Assembly (NCBI RefSeq): GCF_000472905.1
Contig: NZ_AXAR01000012.1
Span: 1 to 64,000 of the forward strand
Direction: 5' to 3'
DNA from: Alicyclobacillus pomorum DSM 14955
Lineage (GTDB): Bacteria; Bacillota; Bacilli; Alicyclobacillales; Alicyclobacillaceae
DNA length: 64,000 bases
The notes beneath the pieces are model-generated. The model saw only the letters and a program-made list of their open reading frames with translations, searched no databases and was not told the DNA's origin. Shown one piece after another: positions 8,463 through 15,426 of this stretch (its first letter is position 1; each line of letters begins with the position of its first letter). A program made the position numbers and the translations under genes.

Positions 8463-8544
8463 ACCAAACGTCTCCTCATGGATGAAATATACTTGGGATT
8501 ATACACGAATTTGGTAGACGTAGCAGTGTGCGCCTATTTAAATG

Positions 8545-8662
8545 AGCGATTTGCAAAATTCCTCTTGAGCGGTTCAGCACACATAGATGATGTGTTTCAT
8601 TACTGCCTGAAATACTTCGTATTGTGCTGAACCAGGTGTTCGTCGTTATTTTGCAAATCGCT
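8545..8662. repeat. intergenic palindromic repeat, full copy A (118 bp)
   Basis: Bounded by 15-bp perfect terminal inverted repeats AGCGATTTGCAAAAT (8545-8559) and ATTTTGCAAATCGCT (8648-8662). Inside is a second perfect pair, GGTTCAGCAC (8571-8580) and GTGCTGAACC (8624-8633), and a third nested stem GTGTTTCA/TGAAATAC (8592-8599 and 8608-8615). It has the same length and layout as copy B at 15270-15387. No coding capacity. Confidence 0.9.
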
Positions 8663-8726
8663 GACACGGATGTCCGAGGTGGAAATGGCTATCCTAACCT
8701 CAGAGGTTGACGTAGTGTGTGAATTT

Positions 8727-8797
8727 CTCACACATTTTTTACGTATTCTTTACACAATGAATACGATGTGTTTACAAACTGAAAGTATGTTTAATAT
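8727..8797 (+). promoter_or_regulatory. Pho-box array and promoter of the DUF47-pit operon
   Basis: TTTACA-like hexamers recur at exact 11-bp phase: CTCACA 8727, TTTACG 8738, TTTACA 8749, a degenerate AATACG 8760 and TTTACA 8771. A -10 TAATAT follows at 8792-8797. This is the arrangement of PhoP-binding direct repeats in Bacillus Pho promoters. The phoPR genes lie at 15427-17902. Confidence 0.72.
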
Positions 8798-8848
8798 TGG
8801 ACACGGTCAGTCCCGAACTGGGAGACAAGACTGAAGGGAGATGCTTTT

Positions 8849-9463
8849 GTGTCAAAGCGGAACCGACAACTGTTTAACCTGCTGGTTCAAATTGCGATCA
8901 ATCTGGAGGAGGCTAGCTTGTTCTTCATGCAGGGTCTGAAAGAAGATATCTCGAACCCTGCACAATTCGCGGCGTCCATCAAACAATATGAAACACGTGG
9001 CGACGAATTGACGGGCGAATTGGTGACATTGCTCAATGCTACATATATTACACCGCTCGAACGCGAAGACTTTTTGGAACTTGCCATCAAAATGGACGAT
9101 ATCGTGGATGGACTTGAAGCTTGCTCTGTGCGGTTTGACTTGTTCGGCATTCACGAAGCGACACCTGTGATGGTGGAGTTTGCGCGCAATATCGCTGAGA
9201 GTTCTCGAGAAGTGCTCACGGCCATGAAAAAGCTCGAAGCTCGTAAACTGCTCGACCTGCGCCAGCACACACAGCGCCTAAACGAATTGGAAAAGGGCGG
9301 AGACAGTTTGTTGCGGACAGCGTTACGGAACCTGTTTTCACAGGAGACGGATGTTTTGCATGTCATCAAGTTCAAGGAGATTTACGAAATCCTCGAAAGC
9401 GTTACGGACAAATGCGAGGATGTCGCAGACGTGCTAGACTCCGTCATAGTGAAAAACGCGTAA
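8849..9463 (+). CDS. DUF47 / PhoU-like phosphate transport accessory protein
   Basis: 204-aa all-helical, cytoplasmic protein of the DUF47 family (YkaA in B. subtilis), related to PhoU. It typically sits directly upstream of Pit phosphate permeases and is thought to modulate them. Helical segments with conserved acidic residues (IKMDDIVDGLEAC, ESVTDKCEDVADVLDSV) match the PhoU-type metal-binding pattern. The start is GTG at 8849 with AAGGGAG nine bases upstream. The pit gene begins 12 bp after its stop. The Pho-box array upstream suggests induction under phosphate limitation. Confidence 0.88.
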   Translation: MSKRNRQLFNLLVQIAINLEEASLFFMQGLKEDISNPAQFAASIKQYETRGDELTGELVTLLNATYITPLEREDFLELAIKMDDIVDGLEACSVRFDLFGIHEATPVMVEFARNIAESSREVLTAMKKLEARKLLDLRQHTQRLNELEKGGDSLLRTALRNLFSQETDVLHVIKFKEIYEILESVTDKCEDVADVLDSVIVKNA

Positions 9464-9475
9464 AGAAGGTGCCGT

Positions 9476-10462
9476 ATGACCGTCCTGATTGTACTCGTTG
9501 TAACCTTGGCCCTGGCGTTTGATTTCACGAACGGATTTCATGACACCGCGAATGCCATCGCCACGACCGTGTCGACACGGGCGCTGTCACCGCGCAAGGC
9601 TGTGCTGATGGCGGGGGTACTGAACTTTCTCGGAGCACTGACGTTTACGGGTGTCGCCAAGACGATTGGCGGAAAAATCGCGGATCCGTCTAAAATTCAG
9701 CATGGTACGGTGATTGTACTAGCAGCCCTCGTGGCAGCTATTACATGGAACCTCATCACCTGGTACTTTGGTATTCCTTCTTCTTCATCACACGCCCTGA
9801 TTGGTTCACTGGCCGGAGCCGTGGTCGGAGCGGCAGGGATCCATGGTGTCAATTACGCAGGTTTCACAAGCATTGTACAAGGACTTATTATGTCCCCGAT
9901 TGCGGCACTCATTGTGGGGTATTTGCTGATGACGGTCCTGAAGCTCTTGTTTGCTGGGACGTCTCCACATAAAGCCAATCGGGTGTTCAGATTTCTGCAA
10001 ATCTTAACTGCCGCCTATCAGTCGTTTATGCACGGTACCAATGACGCACAGAAGACGATGGGTATCATCACGTTCGCGCTCATCGCGGGAAACTATCAGA
10101 GTACGATGGACATTCCGTTCTGGGTCAAACTCATCTGCGCTACAGCCATGGGATTAGGTACTGCCTCCGGGGGATGGCGCATTATTAAAACGGTCGGATC
10201 GAAAATCATTAAGTTGGAGCCGATTAACGGGTTTGCATCCGATTTGACGTCGGCCACTGTCATTTTGACGGCAACGCTTATGAAACTTCCTGTCAGTTCC
10301 ACCCATGTTATCTCGTCGGCCATCATGGGCACCGGTGCAGCCAAGCGGTTCCATCAAGTGAACTGGGGGGTTGCCGGCCGAATCGTGGCGGCCTGGATTA
10401 TCACCATTCCCGTCAGTGGCCTGTTAGCAGCGCTGGTTGTAAACATCTTTCTGAGAATGTAG
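9476..10462 (+). CDS. pit: PiT-family low-affinity inorganic phosphate transporter
   Basis: Integral membrane phosphate transporter, 328 aa with about ten hydrophobic segments. Both halves carry the PiT signature: DFTNGFHDTANAIATTVSTR near residue 20 and FMHGTNDAQKTMGI in the second half. PSSSSHALIGSLAG and PVSSTHVISSAIMG are the paired serine motifs. The ATG at 9476 has AAGAAGG upstream and is 12 bp from the DUF47 stop, so the two form an operon that ends at a terminator (10480-10507). Confidence 0.95.
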   Translation: MTVLIVLVVTLALAFDFTNGFHDTANAIATTVSTRALSPRKAVLMAGVLNFLGALTFTGVAKTIGGKIADPSKIQHGTVIVLAALVAAITWNLITWYFGIPSSSSHALIGSLAGAVVGAAGIHGVNYAGFTSIVQGLIMSPIAALIVGYLLMTVLKLLFAGTSPHKANRVFRFLQILTAAYQSFMHGTNDAQKTMGIITFALIAGNYQSTMDIPFWVKLICATAMGLGTASGGWRIIKTVGSKIIKLEPINGFASDLTSATVILTATLMKLPVSSTHVISSAIMGTGAAKRFHQVNWGVAGRIVAAWIITIPVSGLLAALVVNIFLRM

Positions 10463-10479
10463 TCATACACGTTGTATCG

Positions 10480-10507
10480 AACCCCACCGAAGCCATTGGT
10501 GGGGTTT
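10480..10507 (+). terminator. terminator after pit
   Basis: AACCCCACC (10480-10488) and GGTGGGGTT (10498-10506), 9-base loop, short T tail. Confidence 0.8.
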
Positions 10508-10697
10508 CGCATGGTACATACCTGCTCTTGTCCTCTGTTCACATCCCATCACTTTGGCACACTCCACGAGCCTCCTGTTGCTCATATCCTGTGGGTATAC
10601 AGAAATCAGAAAATTTTCGACGTCGGCCGTATCTACTGAACCGCGTATTACGTTGTTCTCAGCAGAGTGGCCATACAGCGCGTCGTGAGGAGGAGAA

Positions 10698-11317
10698 GTG
10701 GTGCTTCATACTGTGCAACCTACCGAGCACGGCAGTGAGCACGTCGTTGACCAGGCATTTTGCCATGAGATCCAGTTGCAGTTATCGGCACTGTCCCGGT
10801 TTTGCAAGTCGCTCGCTCACCGAAAACACCGGGTCACCACAATGCCACTGGAAGACTTCGACGCAGAGGCACCTCAAAACGCAGATCCGATGGAATTACG
10901 CGACGCGGTGCAGACCCTAGTACGTCACCTCTCGTTACGGCAGCAGTGGATCTTCCTGTTGCGCGAAGTTTTCCAGTACACTTCCGCTGATATTGCAGAG
11001 TGCACGGGATAAAAGCTGCCCTGTACCGCGCTCGGCAGAAGCTGCAGTCCATTCGGAACGATGCTCCAGGGGATACTCCGGTGGGGCAGCGGGACGTTCA
11101 GCACGAAGAGAACACCGTCGCTGCGTACCTGGCGGCCATTGCCAACGACAATCCACAGCTGTTCCTGCAGTTGCTTGCACGAGTCCAGATGCAATCCGAT
11201 GTGCACGCAGGCGACATCTGCAGGAATCACATGGAAATTTGCCAACGGCGGGACACACAGGATACGCCTGCGATTTCCCTCCACACGACACGAAGCAGCC
11301 TGGCCCTCGCCGCATAA
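10698..11317 (+). pseudogene. frameshifted sigma-70-family (ECF-like) factor
   Basis: Two overlapping frames together encode one sigma factor. The first frame (10698-11012) ends in a region-4 helix-turn-helix, with LSLRQQWIFLLREVF and SADIAECTG. The second (from about 11000) continues it with GIKAALYRARQKL. Adding a single G in the GGG at 11006-11008 restores the reading frame (ECTG-IKAALYRA), so this is a one-base deletion, a sequencing error, or less likely a recoding site. A conserved region 2 is not recognisable before it, so the gene may also be N-terminally shortened. GGAGGAG precedes a GTG start at 10698. The remnant ends 24 bp before clpP. Confidence 0.7.
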
Positions 11318-11341
11318 TGAATCCTGCGAGGAGGTTCTCGA

Positions 11342-11914
11342 ATGAACCTGACGCCGTACGTGATTGAACAGACCAGCAAAGGCGAGCGCTCGTACGACAT
11401 CTACTCACGCTTGCTTAAGGACCGGATTCTCTTTCTCGGAACGGAAATCAACGATGAGGTAGCCAACTCCGCTGTTGCGCAGTTGCTCTTCTTGGCTGCA
11501 GATGATGCAGACAAAGACATTCAAATCTACATCAACAGCCCGGGGGGGTCTGTTACGGCAGGCCTCGCCATTTACGACACCATGCAGCACATCAAACCGG
11601 ACGTGTCCACGATGTGCGTGGGGCTCGCCGCAAGCATGACCGCGGTTTTGCTCGCAGGCGGTGCGAAAGGCAAGCGCTACGCTCTTTCAAACAGCGAAGT
11701 GATGATTCACCAGCCATGGGGCGGTGCGCGTGGGCAAGCCTCCGACATCCAGATTCAGGCGGAGAAAATATTGAAGGACAAACGCCGATTGACGAAAATG
11801 CTTGCGGATGCTTGCTGCAAGTCGTACGAGAAGCTGGAGCGGGACATGGACCGAGACTTCTTTATGGACGCCGCTGCCGCGAAGGAATACGGTTTGATTG
11901 ACGATGTGATTTGA
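11342..11914 (+). CDS. clpP: ATP-dependent Clp protease proteolytic subunit
   Basis: Serine protease that forms the two-ring ClpP barrel with Clp ATPases. The 190-aa sequence has the catalytic triad Ser98 (GLAASMTAV), His123 (VMIHQPWG) and Asp172 (RDFFMDA), and the conserved [19 protein letters not shown] stretch. The residue after the nucleophile motif Ser-Met is Thr rather than the usual Gly (SMTAV against SMGAF), a small departure. GAGGAGG sits seven bases before the ATG. No CtsR or CIRCE site is evident in the 24 bp after the sigma remnant. It could be a second ClpP paralogue of the genome. Confidence 0.93.
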   Translation: MNLTPYVIEQTSKGERSYDIYSRLLKDRILFLGTEINDEVANSAVAQLLFLAADDADKDIQIYINSPGGSVTAGLAIYDTMQHIKPDVSTMCVGLAASMTAVLLAGGAKGKRYALSNSEVMIHQPWGGARGQASDIQIQAEKILKDKRRLTKMLADACCKSYEKLERDMDRDFFMDAAAAKEYGLIDDVI

Positions 11915-11991
11915 AGCGTTGTGGCAGTCAGTCCGTTCCTCGTTCGAGGTTGTCGGACTGGCTGTCTGTGTATTTCGAGACCACGCCAATC

Positions 11992-12945
11992 TTACTGCAA
12001 GTGTACGAGCGTCCCGTAGTGGATGTATGTCCACGCCACTTTGGCGTTGTTCACAGGTAATTCGACGCAGCCGAGGCTTTGTGGATATCCGTAGTGCGCG
12101 CGGACAAACCCGTGAATCGCCTCGCCTTTGTAGAAGTAGCTGACGTAGGGTACGCCTGGATCGTCATAGTGATGACCCCAGGGATCTGTCCCAGACATGC
12201 GTTGTGAACTGAACTGCAGGTAGACAGCGTAGGTTCCGGCCACAGTGGGTGACTGCGGAATGCCTGTATTGACCAGCGTCTGCAATACCTGTTTGCCGTT
12301 CCACCAGACGGTCAGCGTTTGCGGTTGCTTCAGGGTGACTTGAACGTAGGTCAGTCCGTACGGATTTTGGCTCTTTCCTGCGTTGGCAAGGAGGGAGGTC
12401 CAGACTTGTGGGCCTGCCACGCCGTCCACAGGCAGGTGGTGCGCCTGTTGATAGGTCATCACGGCACCTTGCACGAGGACCGTGTAACTGCCGGGCTTCC
12501 ACTGAGGCCGCACCCAGGAAGGCACGTTGGAATACCGCCACGTCCACGTGCCGTCCGGCGGCAACTGGAGTGTGGACAAAGCGTCCGACGAGACGCGGCC
12601 TGTGTTTTTCGAGTGCCACACCAACGGCAGGTATCCTTCCATGGCCAACAGTTGTTGTAGCCGCAGCACGTTTGCTCCGCTGTTTCCCACGTTGAGAACC
12701 GGATACTTGGGAGGTACTGGCTTTGGCGCCGACGGAGACACATTCGCTGGGGGTGAGCTGGTGTTCTTACTTGTCTGGGATGGAGACCCACTCGCGTGGC
12801 CCGGTGCTCCAGGTTGGGGCGTCGCAGTTGTCGGCTGCACCGAATTTGCGTGCTCGCCTGAACCGTGCGAAAGTCCGGGAGCGCATCCCCATGCAAACGT
12901 GGCCGAAAGGAGTAAAGTGAGGACGATTCTTCGCAAGCGCCACAT
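11992..12945 (-). CDS. L,D-transpeptidase lipoprotein with peptidoglycan-binding domain
   Basis: Exported cell-wall enzyme of the YkuD family, 317 aa. A basic N-terminus and hydrophobic stretch end in a lipobox-like FAWGC with Cys21. Next comes a Pro/Ser/Thr-rich spacer (about 25-78), then a PG_binding_1 fold (LRLQQLLAMEGY through DGVAGPQVW). The C-terminal YkuD domain has the catalytic HGFVRAH and SLGCVELP motif. It would make or edit 3-3 cross-links, or anchor proteins, on the outer face of the membrane. The ATG at 12945 has AGAAGGTG ten bases upstream. A minus-strand terminator-like hairpin lies at 13070-13106 in its leader direction. Confidence 0.9.
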   Translation of the reverse strand: MWRLRRIVLTLLLSATFAWGCAPGLSHGSGEHANSVQPTTATPQPGAPGHASGSPSQTSKNTSSPPANVSPSAPKPVPPKYPVLNVGNSGANVLRLQQLLAMEGYLPLVWHSKNTGRVSSDALSTLQLPPDGTWTWRYSNVPSWVRPQWKPGSYTVLVQGAVMTYQQAHHLPVDGVAGPQVWTSLLANAGKSQNPYGLTYVQVTLKQPQTLTVWWNGKQVLQTLVNTGIPQSPTVAGTYAVYLQFSSQRMSGTDPWGHHYDDPGVPYVSYFYKGEAIHGFVRAHYGYPQSLGCVELPVNNAKVAWTYIHYGTLVHLQ

Positions 12946-13069
12946 GTCAGCTCAGCACCTTCTCTTGTCGGAGTACATTTGCTAGAAACGTTCCTACAGT
13001 ATTATGAGGGGCCTGAAGATATGACTGGGCGCATTCCGTCTACGCGCCAAAAATCAGTGGGGACAGGAG

Positions 13070-13106
13070 AAAAACGGCGCTCGGGTCTGCCTGCACTCGA
13101 GCGCCG
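13070..13106 (-). terminator. minus-strand intrinsic terminator upstream of the L,D-transpeptidase
   Basis: Read on the minus strand, CGGCGCTCG (13106-13098) pairs with CGAGCGCCG (13083-13075) and is followed by TTTTT. It faces the L,D-transpeptidase 125 bp downstream, so it is either an attenuator or a block on repeat-borne transcription. No gene ends here. Confidence 0.6.
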
Positions 13107-13147
13107 TGGTGCGTCCAAATGAGACGAGGTGAAGGGTATCTAGCTTG

Positions 13148-13192
13148 AGCGATTTGCATCTAGAGCGGTTCTTCGTGATTTTGCAAATCGCT
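13148..13192. repeat. intergenic palindromic repeat, internally deleted copy C
   Basis: AGCGATTTGCA (13148-13158) faces ATTTTGCAAATCGCT (13178-13192), with GAGCGGTT and TTCGTGA between them as in copies A and B. The central nested stems are missing. Outer bases AGCT on both sides extend the palindrome. Confidence 0.8.
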
Positions 13193-13216
13193 GAGCTTTA
13201 GTGGAATAAAGTGCCG

Positions 13217-13252
13217 TTGACGTCATTGGATGAAAGATTGCATAATTATGCA
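13217..13252 (+). promoter_or_regulatory. permease promoter with ARG-box-like palindrome
   Basis: TTGACG (13217-13222) and CATAAT (13241-13246), 18-bp spacer. The perfect 14-mer TGCATAATTATGCA (13239-13252) covers the -10. It resembles half-sites of the arginine repressor box (TGAATAATTATTCA), with one change per arm. Confidence 0.5.
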
Positions 13253-13272
13253 GTCGAAAGGAGATGTATTCA

Positions 13273-14640
13273 GTGGAACAACAGCGCCTGAAGAAAGGCA
13301 TCGGGTTGTTTATTGCAACGGCCCTTGTGACTGGAAATATGATGGGTTCTGGAATATTTATGCTACCTGCAACTTTGGCACAGAAATCAGGTCCAGGAGC
13401 CATACTTCTCGCTTGGATTATGACAGGGATTGGTTCCATTTTCTTGGCCCTATCCTTTGCGAAACTCGGGGCGAAGTACCCACGGACCGGTGGACCTTAT
13501 GAATTTTCAAGACGCGCTTTTGGGAACTTCACGGGTTTCCTCAACGCGTGGCTGTATTGGAATGGTTCATGGATAGGAAATGTTGCGGTCATTATCGCCA
13601 TTGCCAGTTATGCAGGTGCGCTATTTCCCATCTTGACGAATAATCATTTGGTCGCTTTTCTCTTTACGAGCTGCATTCTCTGGATTTTTACTGCCATTAA
13701 CATTTTAGGTGTTCGGTTAGCTGGCAAAGTCCAAACAACCATCACTGTCTTCGAAATCCTGCTGTTTTTAGGATTTATTGCGATTTCGGCGATGCATTTT
13801 AATGCTGGAAACATTACGCCTCTGTTCCCCGCTGACAAGGGAATGAGTACGATGTCTCTCGCTGCATCCTCTACGCTTTGGGCGTTTATTGGATTGGAAA
13901 CGGCTACGGTTGCTGGTGGGGAGATTCGCAATCCTGAAAAGAACATTCCGCGTAGCACGATTCTCGGTATCTCCATTGCGACCGTGATGTATATTGCCAT
14001 TGACTTCTTCGCGATGGGTGCGATGAGCCCCAGTCATTTAGCGAACAGTACCGCACCGATTTCGGATATCCTGAGCAGTTTTCTCGGAAGTGGCATTGGG
14101 AAGTTGATTACGATGGGTGCCGTCATTAGTATTCTGGGGACAACCGTGGGGTGGTTGCTATCTACTGCCCGCATTGCATTTGCTGCTGGTGAGGATGGTG
14201 TGTTTCCAAAAGCCTTTGCGAAGGTACATCCGAAGTATCAAACACCCTATATGGCGTTGATTATTGGATCCGTTCTTGCCAACATTCTTCTCTTGATGAA
14301 TTACACGAAGAGCTTTAACGCAGCGTTTAACTTTGTGACACAACTTGCAACGCTATCGTACTTGCCCGTGTACGCGATGACTGCCGCATCTGAGATTCTG
14401 TTGATGAAGAAGATGGACAAAAAAATCAATGTGTTGCAGTTCATCAAGATGTCGTTTGTTCCACTCCTTGGCTTTCTCTACGCATGTTGGACGATTTACG
14501 GTTCAGGTGCGCAAACGGTGATGTACGGTTTCTTACTCATGCTTGCAGGTGTTCCGTTTTATCTGTACATGAATCACAAACAAAGCGATGTGAGGGACCA
14601 AATTCGCCCGGAATACAAGGTACGGGAAGTCTCGCAATGA
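13273..14640 (+). CDS. APC-superfamily amino acid permease (APA-like)
   Basis: Twelve-segment amino acid permease or antiporter of 455 aa. The first helix contains the unwound GSGIFMLP motif (TGNMMGSGIFMLPATLA) and the third segment block GGPYEFSRRAFG is intact, both typical of the APC superfamily. The general look is that of the basic amino acid/polyamine antiporter group (APA), but the substrate is not proven. The start is GTG at 13273 with AAAGGAG nine bases upstream; the ATG at 13264 touches the ribosome site. Its third-position use is more A/T-rich than that of its neighbours. The ARG-box-like operator favours a link to arginine or other basic amino acids. Confidence 0.82.
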   Translation: MEQQRLKKGIGLFIATALVTGNMMGSGIFMLPATLAQKSGPGAILLAWIMTGIGSIFLALSFAKLGAKYPRTGGPYEFSRRAFGNFTGFLNAWLYWNGSWIGNVAVIIAIASYAGALFPILTNNHLVAFLFTSCILWIFTAINILGVRLAGKVQTTITVFEILLFLGFIAISAMHFNAGNITPLFPADKGMSTMSLAASSTLWAFIGLETATVAGGEIRNPEKNIPRSTILGISIATVMYIAIDFFAMGAMSPSHLANSTAPISDILSSFLGSGIGKLITMGAVISILGTTVGWLLSTARIAFAAGEDGVFPKAFAKVHPKYQTPYMALIIGSVLANILLLMNYTKSFNAAFNFVTQLATLSYLPVYAMTAASEILLMKKMDKKINVLQFIKMSFVPLLGFLYACWTIYGSGAQTVMYGFLLMLAGVPFYLYMNHKQSDVRDQIRPEYKVREVSQ

Positions 14641-14700
14641 TGTCCGCATGTTGTTAGGGTTGACGACCACGACATGTTCCTGAGAGCCATCTGTACACCG

Positions 14701-14751
14701 AAGGGGGGTGGCCCACGGGTACCTTACGTACCCTGTTGGGACACCCCCCTT
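14701..14751. terminator. long nested hairpin between convergent permease and HxlR genes
   Basis: AAGGGGGGTG (14701-14710) pairs perfectly with CACCCCCCTT (14742-14751). Inside, CCCA/TGGG and GGGTAC/GTACCC continue the stem to a five-base loop. There is no long T-run. Confidence 0.7.
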
Positions 14752-14858
14752 ACATACATCATCACGCTGTGATTCTAGATGATTCAACTCGGGATGGTTT
14801 ATTCTTACTCTTTTTACGAGAGCACAAGCAATGTCGCAACCACGCGGCGACGATGGGA

Positions 14859-15179
14859 TCAGACATTGACCCACTCGTCTGCCCACGCTTGCAGCGCGTC
14901 CATCACTGGACCCAGCGCCCGTCCTTTCGGTGTTAATTCATACTCAATGCGGACTGGCGTTTCTGGGTACACGTGGCGGACGACAATACCGGCTGCTTCC
15001 AGTTCCCGAAAGCGTTCCGCAAGCATGCGGTCGCTCATGTTTGGAATCAGCTCGGAGATGTCTTTAAACCGCATCGGACCATGCATCAGACAGCGAATAA
15101 TCAATCCGGTCCAACGCTTGCCTAGAATTTGAAAAGCCGTTTCAAACTTTGGACAAAGGTGCAATTCGTCCATGTTCAT
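14859..15179 (-). CDS. HxlR-family transcriptional regulator
   Basis: Small winged-helix regulator of about 106 aa. It has the family's N-terminal cysteine (LCPKFETAF), the helix block ILGKRWTGLIIRCLMHGPMR, then FKDISELIPNMSDRMLAERFRELE and a wing ending in YELTPKGRAL. HxlR proteins often sense electrophiles or aldehydes through that cysteine; that is family knowledge, not shown here. The start is uncertain between codons at 15185, 15179 and 15173, none with a strong ribosome site. It sits beside repeat copy B and has no obvious target gene next to it. Confidence 0.88.
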   Translation of the reverse strand: MNMDELHLCPKFETAFQILGKRWTGLIIRCLMHGPMRFKDISELIPNMSDRMLAERFRELEAAGIVVRHVYPETPVRIEYELTPKGRALGPVMDALQAWADEWVNV

Positions 15180-15221
15180 CACCACTCTGATAGTAACATA
15201 GTTGCTTCATTTTTGTAAGTT

Positions 15222-15239
15222 AGCGATTTGCAAAATTCC
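15222..15239. repeat. solitary half-repeat next to copy B
   Basis: AGCGATTTGCAAAATTCC duplicates the left end of copy B, 48 bp away and in the same orientation; no matching right end lies between them. Confidence 0.75.
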
Positions 15240-15269
15240 ACTGTAGTCGTTTATCGCTATTTTAGTACG

Positions 15270-15387
15270 AGCGATTTGCAAAATTCCTTCAGAGCGGTTC
15301 AGCACGACTAGATGCAGTGTTTCCGTAATGCCGGAAACACTACATATTGTGCTGAACCAGGTGTTCGTCGTTATTTTGCAAATCGCT
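15270..15387. repeat. intergenic palindromic repeat, full copy B (118 bp)
   Basis: The same 15-bp terminal inverted repeats as copy A (15270-15284 and 15373-15387), the same GGTTCAGCAC/GTGCTGAACC pair (15296-15305 and 15349-15358), and an inner stem AGTGTTTCCG/CGGAAACACT (15316-15325 and 15332-15341) that is perfect here. Length equals copy A. The base pair A8599-T8608 of copy A is C15324-G15333 here. Confidence 0.92.
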
Positions 15388-15426
15388 GAGTACAACTCCT
15401 TGCAACGGTTGGACGGCGCTTTCACA

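Noticed and set aside
8463-8503. c-di-AMP (ydaO-type) riboswitch ahead of the potassium transporter
   Set aside because: The leader between the likely -10 and the start codon is about 35 bases, far too short.
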